Source: Dimorphilus gyrociliatus
Lineage: Eukaryota; Annelida; Polychaeta; Dinophilidae
Direction of reading: 5' to 3'
DNA length: 64,000 nucleotides
Assembly: GCA_904063045.1 (NCBI GenBank)
Contig: CAJFCJ010000019.1
Span: forward strand, 1,292,570 to 1,356,569
Shown here: one piece after another, positions 13,096-24,963 of the stretch
Layout: the number at the start of each line of letters is the position of its first letter
How positions within the stretch are numbered: the first letter of the stretch is position 1
The notes under the pieces: generated by a model
Told to the model about the DNA's origin: nothing
The model's input: only the letters and a program-made list of their open reading frames with translations
Database searches by the model: none
Translations under genes and position numbers: made by a program

Positions 13096-14730
13096 AATCC
13101 ACTCGAAGCTTTATTTTTAACTTTTCATTAACTTTTTCGCAAAGGAAAATGACGGTGACAGATAAACCAGTTGAGAACATATAAAAAGTGTTTTTTTTTT
13201 TAAAAAAAAAAAAGAAAGATTAATATGTGTACGTGCACGTATATGTGTATGTATATATACTGTATAAATTTTATATATATGTACGTATGTAGGTATTGTT
13301 TTCATATATATATATATGTATGTAGTAGGCCTACTAGTGCTATGAAAAGAGAATATATATTTTATACTGTATATACTATATATATATATATATATATATA
13401 TTCAATATACATATTATACGTACTGTGCATATTTGCATAAAATTTATCTTAGTCCCTTTAATAATAAATAATAATTTCCTATCTTGATAACTCAAATATC
13501 TTAATTATTTATCATTTATAAATATTTCCCCCTCTTTATTTGGTCACGTACGTAGAAGATTATTTCTTTCCTTTTCTTTTAGACTTTGAGTAATAGATAG
13601 TACTAATATTCACATATGTATTGGCGTAAAAAGAGACTATTTTAGTTTTTGCTTTGGCAGCTAAAAACTTATTTTACTAGTAGTAATCAATTAATTATTT
13701 AATTAATCAACTTTGAAATAAATTTCTGTCCATTAAAAAAATACCTATCTTGTTAATCGCTTTTTTTCATTATTAAAATAATAGAGAGCTATTTTTCAAA
13801 ATTGAATATAACTCATAAATTCTTCTTATTCATATAGAAAAGTTAAGACAAAGCGAGAGAGAGAACGAAAAAAAGAGAGATTCTCTTTTCACAAACAAGT
13901 TTAATCAGTTATCAGTTTTAATGATAAAAAAAGACTGTTACAACATATGTTAAATACGTCAAATAAATACTGGAATATTCCTGACTTGTATAAAAAAGAA
14001 ATTGAAGACTATTTTTAGAATTTTTGGTGTACTAGGGAAAATACAATAGAGTAATATTTTGAAATAAAAATGAAATACGTCTATCTAATAGTAAACGATT
14101 GAAAAAATTATTAATTTGTACTTGATATAGATGTATTAAGATAGTCATTTAATTAAAATAGAGGATGATATAAAGTCAGTTTTAGCTGATTTTGTCTTTT
14201 TTTAATCTTAGTAAGTAAGAGAATATTAACTATATCAACTCTCGTCCTTGCTTGGAAATAAGTCTATTATTCTTTCATATATAATTAATACAAGAAAATT
14301 AAAGAGGTACATAGATTGTTTACTAATGAACAATAAGACTAAAAGACTGCATTGATTTAGTTCGACCTCTATGCTTTCGCTTATAATTGAAAATGCCTCT
14401 TTAATGGCCGTATCCCATTATAAGTTCTTTACGTTGACACAGACGCCTTTAAATTGGTACTAGATCTAAAAGAGACGCCTTTTTCGATATATGTCTCTTA
14501 ATCTATAGCAACAGATGGAGAGTAATACAGTGGAAGGAGACAACAAAGTCATATTCTGCATAAATAATGTCCACATGTTTTATATTTAATGGTTAGACAA
14601 AAATAAAGGAATTGAATGATTTAGAGCGGAAAAAATAATATAAACATGTTACTGTAATGATGTATTGTCTGCCACATTAGAAAAATGTACTTTCCGTTGA
14701 ATTATGCATTAAATACATTAAAGTACGATT
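13096..14730. other. Intergenic: upstream of the vWD/EGF gene and downstream of VARS
   Basis: AT-rich sequence with no supportable ORF. It holds a TA-rich stretch (13210-13401) with an (AT)n run at its end, and otherwise unique sequence. It should contain the promoter of the vWD/EGF gene near 13100-13300 and the 3' flank of the valyl-tRNA synthetase gene near 14600-14730. No RNA gene seen. Confidence 0.6.
13375..13401. repeat. (TA)n microsatellite
   Basis: Near-perfect TA dinucleotide run within a longer AT-rich tract upstream of the vWD/EGF gene. Confidence 0.85.
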
Positions 14731-17700
14731 TTATTCGGCCTGTAAGCTAATTAAATTACTTATAGCAGCGGAAATCTTTTCTATTTCTTCTTCAATATTC
14801 TTTTTCTGCAATAAGACAATATATTGTAAAAATATGATACTAATTTCTATAGTAACGTAATCATTTCCTCCCTACCTTCTCTTCGTTCTGCTCTTTAACA
14901 TTTTGAGGAACTTTTGTCTCGTAATCTGGTATCTTCATCTTCTTCAATAAATCCTCAAGTTTTTTCACCAGCTGATCTTTTTTATTGTTTTGCCTTAAAA
15001 TTTCTTTTTCAAAATTCAACAATCCAAGTAATTTTAAATAAACGCAACATTTAGATGAAACAGTTTGCATTGCATATCCTGTTAAATTATTGGCCGACGT
15101 AACAATTTGAACATCTTCACCTTTCGCCAACATTCGAATCATTTCTTTATGTTTAGTCAAACTATTTTGCAACACTTCATCTTCGCATTTGATTACTAGA
15201 TCCGTTTTCGTTTTATTAGTTAATTGATAATCCCCTCTGGCCGATCTAATAGTTTTTATAATGTTCATAGAAAAGTCTATTTCTTCGTTTAGTTCTTTAT
15301 TTATTAGGCCTGCGAAATCTTCTGGCAAAGGGTAGGGACTTACGCAAATACTAGAGGCATCAGTTTCCGGTTTTCTTCTAGGTAATCTTTGCCATAACTC
15401 TTCAGTTACAAATGGCATAAATGGATGAGCTAATCTCAGACCGACGTCCAAACAAGTATAAAGGGTTGATCGTACATTTTCTTTTGACTTTTCATCATTA
15501 CTAGACAGTATACTTTTAATACACTCTAGATAAACATCGCATAAGTCATATAGCCAAAAGTTGTAAATGGCTGTAGTGACTTTGGGAAATTCGTAACCTT
15601 CAAAGCCATTTTTACATACTGCAATTGTTTGACTTAAACGGCTGAATATCCACTTGTCTATCAAGGAAATATCGTCTTTCGGCTTTTCTTCAATTGATGG
15701 TTTATAATTGTCACCCAAACTTGAAATTGCAAATCGTACAGCATTCCATAATTTATTGCAGAAAAATCGGTATCCTTGAATGCGTAAGACATCCAAGTTG
15801 ATATCCTTGCCCTGAAGCGTATAGGCACATAAAGCAAAACGTAGAGCGTCGCTCCCACATTCTGGTATTCCATTCGGATAGTCTCCTTTTTGGCCTTCTA
15901 TAGCTTTTTCGATTTCTTTTGGGTCTAAATTAGAATTGTATAGCTGTTTATGAAGATCCTCCAACGATATTCCTTGTATTACATTAATTGGATCGATAAC
16001 GTTACCCAATGATTTACTCATTTTTCTACCATGTGCATCTCTGATCATTGCGTGAAGATAAACTTCTTTAAATGGTAATTCTCCCAGCAACTCCTGACCT
16101 AACATTACCATTCTGGCTACCCAGAAAAACAAAATATCATGACCAGTTTCTAGAAGAGAACCAGGATAAAATGTTTTTAGATCAAGTGTTTCATCAGGCC
16201 AACCAAAAATAGAAAATGGGAATAGACCGGAGGAGAACCATGTGTCGAGTACATCTTCGTCCTGGCTTAGTTGAATCTTTTCAGCTGGTACCCCAAATTT
16301 TTCGGAAGCTTTCTTAAGAGCCTCTTCTTTCGTGTGAGCAGAGACCCAATAATTTTCATCTTCTTCAGATCCTGGCGGTATGCTATTATCGGCTGATGAA
16401 ACAAAATAGGCTGGCACTCTGTGACCCCACCATAATTGTCTAGAGATACACCAGTCTCTGCAATTCTCCATCCAAGAAAACCATGTCTTTTCAAACATGT
16501 CAGGAATAATCTTTAATTTACCATCTCGTACAACATTCACCGCTTTCTTAGCCATATCTTGACAATCCACATACCATTGCGGTTTTAAAATTGGTTCGAT
16601 TACATCCTTTGATCGGCTACAGAATGGAACAATCATTGGATTGTCCGTTGTTTCTCTATACAAGCCTTTCGCTTTCAAAGCTTCAAGTACTGCCTTTCTG
16701 GCATTGAAGCGTTTCATATTTGAAAATTGTCCGCATTCAGACGTCATACAACCGTCATCAGTTAATATTGATATGGAAGGTAAGTTGTTTCTCTTACCGA
16801 CATCGTAATCGTCTTGATCATGAGCAGGTGTTATTTTTACAGCACCGGTACCAAACTCCATTTTGACAAACTCGTCAAAAACTATTGGTATTTTACGATC
16901 AAAGAAGGGGTGAATAGCGTATTTTCCTTTGAAATGAGAATATCTTTTATCTTCAGGATGAACAGCTATAGCCGTGTCCCCAAGCATCGTTTCAATTCTA
17001 GTTGTTGCAACAATAATTTCTTCATCAGAATTTTCAATTTTATAGGCGAAATGAATGAGTACGCCAAATTCTACTTTCTCTTCATAACCTGGGACGGCCA
17101 AAAGAGTTCTACCCTTTAATTCTTTTTTATCTACTTCGATGTCGGAAATGGCTGATTTTAAAGTGCATGACCAATTAACTAGACGATTACTTCTGTAAAT
17201 GATTTTCTTTTCGTGTAATCGGATAAAAGCTTCTCGTACCGCACGATAAAGTTTCTTTAAATTAAAAACAATTTGCTTAATTGTGTAACTATTATAATTT
17301 TAATTTAAAAGCATACCTCGTCCATTGTAAAGCAAGCTCTGTCCCAATCGTAGGATCCACCTAGTTTGCGTAATTGTTCATATATTTGATCACCTTTTTG
17401 ATTCTTCCATTTCCAAACTTCGTCTATAAATTTCTCCCTGCCGACATCGTGTCTACTTAACCCCTGCTCCCTCATTAATTTTTTTTCTACTACAACTTGA
17501 GTAGCTATGCCTGCGTGATCGCAGCCGGGATTCCAAAGTACAGTCTTTCCATTCATTCGATGCCATCTTGTTATACAGTCTTCAACTGCGGTAGTTAAAG
17601 CATGTCCCAAGTGAAGGGATCCAGTTACGTTAGGTGGTGGTATAACCATCATAAATTTCCCTTTAGGGTTAGGCTCCCTCAGAGAAGACGTCTTATAAAA

Positions 17701-18864
17701 TAAATAGGTTATAATTTACTGTGTTCTTACAAGCTTGTTGAATTTCTATTACCTTATATTCCGGTTTGAAGAAACCTTCTTTCTCCCACCAGGCATTCCA
17801 AGCAGCTTCAACATAAGTGGGATTGTATGAATCAGGTAAAGGCCGTTGCGTATCTAATATAATTAATAATTATTAATTACCAATTAATTTTCATTCATAT
17901 TAAATAGCAAATAGCAGATATTAAAAGTCTTAACCTTTCTTTTCACCGGGTTTTGTAGAACTATCATAAATAATAACAGTTTTCTCCTGTTTCTCTTTTT
18001 TCACTTTTTTCTAAAAATACAGAAATACGTATTATAATATCATAAAACAAGTCTCATCGACTCAATATACATTTTCATCCTTTACAGAGCGCCTACTTCA
18101 AAAGTATAGAATGTTTTTGTTAAGACATAAATATGGGGAAATTTTTTGTTTGATATTTATCAAAGATTTCTCTCTTCACTTTTAAAATAGCCGGAAGTTT
18201 ATGAGGAAAGTATTTATTCTATTGTAATTGTGTTTTAAAAAGATTTATGAAGGTATAATACCAAGAACAAAAGATTAAACAATTATTTTCAAAGTTTATG
18301 TCTTGTTTACATTTTTCGGAAATGATTTGCTTAAACTTTTTTGTCGATTTTAGATGAATAGTAAATCCTAGTTTTACTTCAAAAATTATTAATATAATAA
18401 GGTTTTTAAAATAACCACTAAAGCTGGTTACCTAAAAAATATTAATTCGTAGTTATGCAAGTATAAATGAATATGTTATTAATTATATCAAATCTACAGG
18501 CATATTTACTTTACTAATCTTACAATTCATAATATTAGTCTTTGAATTGACTGACAATGTTAATATACTTTAAGTATTAGCGTTGGATTAGGAATAAAGG
18601 CAGTTATTTATTAATTGGGTTAGATTTTTTTTAAACGCAATACAATAATATCTGTTAATAATATTTTACCTCTTGCTTATCTGCAGAGGCTTGTTGTGCC
18701 TTCAGTGCAGCTTCTTTTGCTTTTTTAGCTTCAAATTTAGCGAGTTTTGCTGCTTTTGCGGCTTCTTTTTGAAGCTCTTTCTCTGTTTTCGGCTTTTGGC
18801 CATCAGCCTCATTTGGTTTAGCCATAGACTTCGTAGCACCTTGTAAATTTGGATCAGAAGACAT
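14731..18864 (-). CDS. VARS1: Valyl-tRNA synthetase, cytosolic
   Basis: Exons 18864-18670, 18010-17935, 17853-17753, 17691-17317, 17254-14876 and 14805-14731 join in phase (1066 aa). The enzyme charges tRNA-Val with valine using ATP. Class I signatures are visible: [14 protein letters not shown] with the HIGH-type motif HLGH (about residue 145) and [10 protein letters not shown] with [22 protein letters not shown], the editing/CP1 region [26 protein letters not shown] and the anticodon-binding region after the KMSKS loop all match cytosolic ValRS. The N-terminus is a short Lys/Ala-rich charged segment. It lacks the long GST-like extension of vertebrate ValRS. A C-terminal coiled coil ([20 protein letters not shown]) is present. 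The first intron (18011-18669, 659 bp) is unusually long here. The stop codon TAA (14731-14733) is embedded in an AATAAA hexamer. Head to head with PTGES2. Confidence 0.96.
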
Positions 18865-19026
18865 TTACACTAAATTGATGAAATATTTCCTGGCTTTACT
18901 CAACGAGATTGCCACGTGATAGTTTTTAATTTTACTATCTTGCGTCAGAAACAGAAATCTGTGCGGGACGGTCGCTGGGACTCTTGTCTTATTAAACTTA
19001 TAAACATTTATTTATAAACAGGAACA
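18865..19026. promoter_or_regulatory. Bidirectional promoter between VARS and PTGES2
   Basis: Only 162 bp separate the two divergent start codons, so both promoters must lie here or overlap the genes. An E-box octamer CACGTGAT occurs at 18913-18920 and is the only recognisable site. No TATA box is clear. The role is inferred from position. Confidence 0.55.
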
Positions 19027-20395
19027 GTGCACCACACTGTTCTTGCTGCAAAATTACTGCGGTATGACAAGATGGCTGCGCCCATTAAATTTGTTCGCTC
19101 CGCATATAGCCTCAGTTTTCTCCGTAAGCAATTTATTTCAGATTTAAAAATTTATAGAAACTATACAAGATCATATAGAGATCAACAAAAATCGACCTTC
19201 TCTTTTTGGACAAATTCAAAAACTCGTTACAACCTTCAAACTTCAGGGGTCATCGTTAGTGGTGTCTGCTCTGGTTTAGCAATAGGCTATGGCATATTTT
19301 CAATAGGAAATTATAGAAAAAGCTTGCAAGCTAATGCAACTGAAGACAAAATTGAGCATCTAGATCATCCAATAACCTATTCTGTAAAAAGCGATACAGA
19401 CAATACAGGATTAAAATTGACATTATATCAATATGCAACTTGTCCTTTCTGTTGTAAAGTAAGGGCATATTTAGACTTCCATGGGTTTTCATACGATGTA
19501 GTAGAGGTGAACTCTGTAACAAGAAAAGAGTTAAAATGGGCAAAAAAATATAGGAAAGTACCAATGTTGATTGTTGAACAGCCTTCAACGAATGGATATG
19601 TGGTAAGAATACCTATTATTGTTTCCTATATTACATAAATAATGATGTTTGCTGTGCTTTCAGCAATTAAAAGATTCCTCTGTAATTATGAGTACCTTGG
19701 AAACTTTTTTACTAGACAGAAGGCAAAAAATGGAAAATCTTGTAAATTATTATCCCTGTATTGAAAATAAGGAAGGGCGAAAACTCAAATTTGATTTTCC
19801 AAATAAATATTTTGTTATGTACGGAGACGATTATAAAGCGCCCGGTACGGAAGAAACTCGTAAAGTAGAAAGACATTGGCGTAAATGGGCTGATGAGACA
19901 CTTGTCCATACACTTTCTCCTAATGTTTATCGGACCCCCTCGGAAGCTTTACAGGCTTTCACTTGGTTTTCAGAAACCGGAAATTGGAAGCAAGTATTCT
20001 CAAATGTCGAGAGAATATTTGTAATATATGTAGGAGCTGTTGCAATGTATTTTGTTGGCAAAATGCTAAAAAAACGCCACGAATTACCTGATGATGTACG
20101 GCAAGCGCTATATTCTGCAGTTGCTGATTGGACGAAAGAAATTGGCAAAAAGCCTTTTCATGGAGGTAATCGACCGGACTTAGCAGATTTGGTGGGTGTT
20201 ATCTAACAAATTTATTGCGTGTAATTAATTTAAATAATCTTCTCTGAACAGTCAACGTTCGGTTACCTGAGTGCTATTGAAGGCTGCTGGGCTTTTGGGG
20301 ATCTTCTAAAAGAAACGCAAGTGAAAAACTGGTACAATAGAATGAAGGCAAGCGTACATAAGCACGAAGGTTCATCAAAAATGGCATCAGCTTGA
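19027..20395 (+). CDS. PTGES2: Prostaglandin E synthase 2 / glutaredoxin-like GST-fold membrane protein
   Basis: Exons 19027-19602, 19664-20191 and 20252-20395 (introns of 61 and 60 bp) give 415 aa from the first ATG. The ATG at 19072 (MAAPIKFVRS) is an equally good start, giving 400 aa. A hydrophobic segment (SGVIVSGVCSGLAIGYGIFS) is the N-terminal membrane anchor. A glutaredoxin-like domain follows with the CPFC redox motif in YATCPFCCKVRAYLDFHG, then KVPMLIVE (cis-Pro region) and a GST-C-like helical domain (WRKWADETLVHTLSPNVYRT, RPDLADL). mPGES-2 family proteins isomerise PGH2 to PGE2 in vitro and bind heme/GSH at the Golgi or mitochondrial membrane; the physiological role is debated. All expected domains are present. 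Poly(A) signal AATAAA at 20453-20458. Confidence 0.95.
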
Positions 20396-20452
20396 CAACA
20401 ATTGCTACATTTTGTTTTGTGTTGTTTTCCTTTTGTTACTAAATTAGCGTGA

Positions 20453-20458
20453 AATAAA
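20453..20458 (+). terminator. Poly(A) signal of PTGES2
   Basis: Canonical AATAAA 58 bp after the PTGES2 stop. The next + strand gene begins 140 bp downstream. Confidence 0.6.
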
Positions 20459-20598
20459 CGGATATGCCAAAAAACCCGTATTCTCTAATCGTTTTATAGA
20501 TAAGATAGGGGATCTTATTACTGTTTTGTAACAATAATATCCATGGAAAAAGCTTAACTTAGTATCTTTGACACTTCACCGGCACTTTAGCATAAGTA

Positions 20599-21922
20599 AT
20601 GGACCGACGCGCATTACTTGGTATCGTTGTCCTAGTGATTTTTACTTCGAAAGTGACGTGTTATACTGATGAAAACTTGACTATTAAAAGTTCCAAGGAC
20701 GATCAACAAAAGCCCACAAAGGAAGATAAACCAGAATTGTGCCCTGAGTATGTTTTCACTTTTTCCTCAATAGAGTAAATACTTCTATTGAATAATATTT
20801 GAATTGATTTCTTTCAGATCGTGCTCGATAGCTTTGAACGGAATGCTTAGCCGTTTAAAGCAAGCTGAAGATGAAATAAACATTTTGAAAGATCAATACT
20901 CGCCGTCTGGAAATATACCGGACGCTGAATATGCAACAACAGAGAGTATTGATAAAAAATGGAAAGAATTTGCTAACCAATTAGCACTATATCAAGTTCA
21001 TAACGAAGAAGAGAGAACCAAGTTACTTATGAATACTAAGTTAAAAATTAAAGAGTATTATAAGGAATTTGCTAATTCAATGATTTCGACTTGGAAATTA
21101 GCAAAAGAAAAGAGATCAATCCTTCGTAGAAACTTAAAAAAATTTATGTATCTTATGAAACATGAGATAAATATTCGATTAGATAATTTCCAATTCATTT
21201 TGTCTACATCTTTGCCTCGGGACTGTTCCGAAGTTCAAAGAAATAGTAATGGGAAACCGGTTGCTATTTGCCCTTCTGGCTCCACAGAACCTTTCATCAC
21301 CAAATGCGTAAAAGACGGAGAGGGAAATTTATGGACTGTAATTCAAAAGCGTACAGACTCCAAGGTGAACTTTAATCGAACATGGATTGAATACAAATAC
21401 GGCTTCCGGTCAACAGTCGATTTATGGATGGGTTTAATGGGAGTTCAACGTTTAACTGAAAATCAACGCCATATATTAAGTATCCATATGAAAACCGATG
21501 GAGGACGAATTCTATGGGCAGAATATGACAATTTTACCCTGACTGGTTCGGAATATAGACTAGGATTGGGAAATTATAAAGGAAACGCAACAAATGCTCT
21601 TAGTTTCAACGAGGGATCGAAATTTGGCACATTTGATAGAATATTGACAAGGGTTAATTATCCATTAATTTACTACAGAGGTTGGTGGCTGAGAAGCAGC
21701 TACCCAGGAACATATTCTGATCTTAATGGACAAATGATTTGGTTCGACATAAACTTGAATGAGCATTTAAAAATAGTAGAAAGTCAAATGGCAATTAGAC
21801 CATGGAATAATGATTTAGATGGAAAGGGTGCAACTGGGGAGAGTGGTGATAGCTCCGGGGCTTCTGGTGGCAGCAGTGGAGCATCTGGTGACAGCAGTGG
21901 AGCATCTGGTGACTTAGATTAA
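20599..21922 (+). CDS. Fibrinogen-related protein with coiled coil and degenerate FReD
   Basis: Exons 20599-20747 and 20818-21922 (70-bp intron) encode 417 aa. The N-terminus MDRRALLGIVVLVIFTSKVTC is a signal peptide. A Lys/Glu-rich helical, probably coiled-coil region (about residues 55-180) precedes a fibrinogen C-terminal-like domain (about 205-385). Landmarks are TKCVKDGEGNLWTVIQKR, FNRTWIEYKYGFRS, GGRILWAEYDNFTL, SEYRLGLGNYKGNA, RGWWLRSSYPGTYSDLNG and the final WFDINLNEHLK. The call rests on this order. Compared with ficolins and FREPs, the usual Asp-rich Ca2+ loop and the Cys after WWY are replaced (FGTFDRI; WWLRSSY). Canonical ligand binding is therefore doubtful. The protein ends in a Ser/Gly/Ala repeat. 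FREPs often act as secreted lectins in invertebrate immunity or adhesion; here function is inferred only. Confidence 0.8.
21848..21910 (+). repeat. Three tandem 21-bp coding repeats (Ser-Gly-Ala heptapeptide)
   Basis: Units at 21848-21868, 21869-21889 and 21890-21910 each encode [DG]SSGASG at the C-terminus of the fibrinogen-related protein. Units 2 and 3 differ by one or two bases, showing recent expansion; unit 1 is more diverged. Confidence 0.85.
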
Positions 21923-22134
21923 CTAAATTGATATTAAACTTAAATAATTTTTTCAGTACATGTATTTTTTTTATTCAGCAACGCCAAAATATGTTTCAAA
22001 TTTGATTACACAAAGATTCCGTTACATATTATCAATTTAAGCCGCAGCCCTTAAACCAGAGGACCATAATCCAGGCGGCAACAATTTCTCGACTAGCTAC
22101 GAAGCGAAGAAGACAATGAATGTCAGTTCCTTCT

Positions 22135-24081
22135 TCAATCCAGAACTTTCTCTACCAGATCCACAGACAACATATCTAGGCGGGCATTTATGTTTTGTTC
22201 AGTTTCTCTCTCGGCAGGCGCCGAATGCGTGCGCGTCACCTGTTGTCTAGTAGTTTCAACTGTTAAAAGTTGCTGATAAGTCGTCTGAATCCGTGGTCCA
22301 GTTGGAACTGACAAGTTAGACTTCAACGGCTGCTTGCTCGAATGTTGCGCTCTTTTCGTAGAAATAGCTCCACGTTTCCCTCCGGCCGCATAATGATTAA
22401 ATGAAGAAAAAGGTCTTGTAGATCTCTGTGAATTCTTGAAAGAGTTATTCCTGTTGTTCAGAGACGACACTCTGGACTTCCAGCTTTTCAATTGATTTTG
22501 TTGCTGCTCAGTGAAAGCTTTATGATCACTTAATTTGTCAACAAGTTGCTCAAAAGCAGTACAATTCTCTTCATCTAAAGTATTCATAAGCAACTGTGAA
22601 CTGACTTTTCCGAGAACAGCAGTAATCTGACTAGGTAAATCCTCATCAGATGATAGAGCTTGAGCTCTATCAAAGGGTTTAATCGGTGTATTCACAATCA
22701 ACTTTAACTCGGTCAGAGCATCTTTGACGCTACCTTCTTCCCTAACCTTCTTCTCCAATTCACTCAAAATCTCCGATCTCTCTTCAAGCTTCTTTATGTT
22801 TAAAAGTATCTTATCGCGAGCTCCCTTTGTCACACCTTTATCTGTCAGCCAACTTTCCGAAATATTCAGCATATCCTCATACTTCATTTGCTGAAAAAGG
22901 GATGCATACTTATGCAGTCTTAACTGCTTCAGCCAAGCCGGAACATCTCGCATAGCAGATTGCGGGTCTGCAAAAGAGTTTCTGGGCTCATCGCCATTTG
23001 AAGACGATGCAGAAGATTGGGGTGAGAGCTGACAGTGATTGTTGCGATCATTCCTTTCATATTGTAGACTAACGGGTACTAACGATTCGGTTCGAGCTAA
23101 CCGACGATGAGATCTACCATCATAAATTCCACCCAATCCAGGCGGGCTTGATACAGTCGCGCAGACTTGATGTTTTTCGAATCCTAGATGGTTATTCACC
23201 CCCGTAGTCGGCGGTGCAACACATTGCGTTGAGTCATTATTAGTTGCACCAACGCTGATTGAATAACTGAGTGGTCTTGCATTCATTAATGTTGAGCCAC
23301 ACGTAGTATCCAATGGACAATTCAGCCCAATTCCAGAGTCTCTTAGCGAAGCCGATGGCCAACCGTTAGTATTTCCTGCACCACCGTTAGATGCTGCCGC
23401 TGCGGCGCGCTGCGCCACTTGCTGTTGTTGCTCCAATTTTGAATACCAGGCATTAAACTCTTGAATTTCAGTCTGGGTGAGAGCAGGATGCATGACGAGA
23501 TAGATGGCTAATTGACGGCATTCTTCTGTCTGACGTCCTGCGTCAGCGGCCGATTGCATGAGGCGTTTTACGAGATTAATATATATCTGCTTAGCCTCGT
23601 TGGAACCGGGGCGGAGAAGGGGTACGTGGGCCAGCACGGTACTTAAAGCTCCTGCTGTATCTATTTGCTGGGCAAGCCCCTGCAGATAACTGGAATCGTT
23701 TGCCTGCGCATCACTTCTCATTAAAGCATGATCATTATCAAGAGATTGTTCAACGGTTCGGCATAGAAAGCGGGCATGACTAGGTCTCAGCCTTTTGAGT
23801 AAGTTGAGTAGTGCGATGGTCTGTTCGCAGTCGTTCCACGTATCAAACTGGGCCGTAACATCGTGTACTTGATCTTTGAACGAACAGGACGCCGATCTCA
23901 TCATGTGTGGATAATTGCGTTGCAGTTCGTCTAGATCAGTCCATCGTAGACAACCTTTAAATAAACATGTGTAAGCGCCCGAACATAAAAAGCAATATTA
24001 ATACTTCATTCCGCTATATATATATATATGTTTGTATAATATAACAGAAAGAATAAAAATATTGAAGAGAAATACTTGAAG

Positions 24082-24143
<62 letters not shown>

Positions 24144-24825
24144 GACAAAAACGTATGTATTGGCTTGATTGACATAAACATTTATATGTATAAGTGTGTT
24201 TTAATATATATTTTATATATATATTTTACATAAATATTGATTATTACAATTAACCGCCTTATTAGAAGCTGTCACATATTGCTCTGGTGCGAAAATTTTA
24301 TATTTTCCCGAATCGGCCTATTTTCAGGTCATTTTTCAGTCATGACTCCCAGTCACGCTGCTTTAGATCGTGAACATTTGTGTTCCTTTTCAGTTTTAAC
24401 ATACAGCGGAATTACACACGACGGATAGGCAGGATTGGTCGAAGAATATGTTATATAAATAGCACGTGATAGCTTATAAGCAGATTAGGTATAGCGTAAT
24501 CGTTTCTTCTTTCTTTTGCTTGATATTAGAGGAAATTATATTCAGAAATACTTGATATTTAAACTCGAATATTTTCTCCAACAAAGCAGTTACTTTACCA
24601 AGTTAGGAAAACAGATATTTAGGTCGACCAACGGATAAGCGAAACCGTTGGATGCCTTGAAAACTAATGCTAAATTTTCACATGATCAGCCATCAGTATT
24701 TAGACTCAAAATAGGTCATTAATTAAAATACTTATAGAAAAAACAGTAATCAAACAAACGCGGCGAGAAAACGGAAAACTAAACGTTAACTTACCGATTC
24801 TTGTCGAAGATTGTTCGATCCGCAT
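22135..24825 (-). CDS. SAMD4: Smaug / SAMD4 RNA-binding translational repressor
   Basis: The main coding exon is 23954-22135. It opens at an ATG at 23904 (589 aa). An upstream exon 24825-24795 with a strong donor (GTAAGTTAAC) joins in phase to 23954 and would add 27 residues (616 aa). Both starts are possible; the exon is supported by phase continuity. Smaug proteins bind stem-loop RNA (SRE) and recruit CCR4-NOT to deadenylate and repress mRNAs in the cytoplasm. Evidence: the N-terminal FKDQVHDVTAQFDTWNDCEQ region with SSR1-like helices, a Ser/Gln/Ala-rich linker, a SAM domain (VPAWLKQLRLHKYASLFQQM ... GVTKGARDKILLNIKKL) with the basic RNA-binding face, a PHAT-like region (ITAVLGKVSSQLLMNTLDEE, HKAFTEQQQNQLKSWKSRV) and the conserved tail NARLDMLSVDLVEKVL. 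The first intron (840 bp) contains a long (AT)n tract. Tail to tail with the fibrinogen-related gene. Confidence 0.94.
24084..24139. repeat. (AT)28 microsatellite
   Basis: Perfect 56-bp AT dinucleotide run in the first intron of the Smaug gene, the longest dinucleotide repeat in the window. Confidence 0.95.
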
Positions 24826-24963
24826 GTGAATTGTGTGTGCGAGACGTCATAAGGTGAGCAACCAATCACCATCGACTGACTCATAGCTGTAAAAAAACTA
24901 GGGAATTCCTACGGATGTGACGTATGGGCAGAACTTCCGCCGGGAGTTTCTTCCCTAATCGAG
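24826..24963. promoter_or_regulatory. Bidirectional promoter between Smaug and RABL6
   Basis: If the upstream Smaug exon is real, 138 bp separate the two divergent ATGs. The interval has a CRE-like GACGTCAT (24843-24850), a CCAAT box (24862-24866), an AP-1-like TGACTCA (24877-24883) and TGACGTA near 24917. Sites are seen in sequence; function is inferred. Confidence 0.5.
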
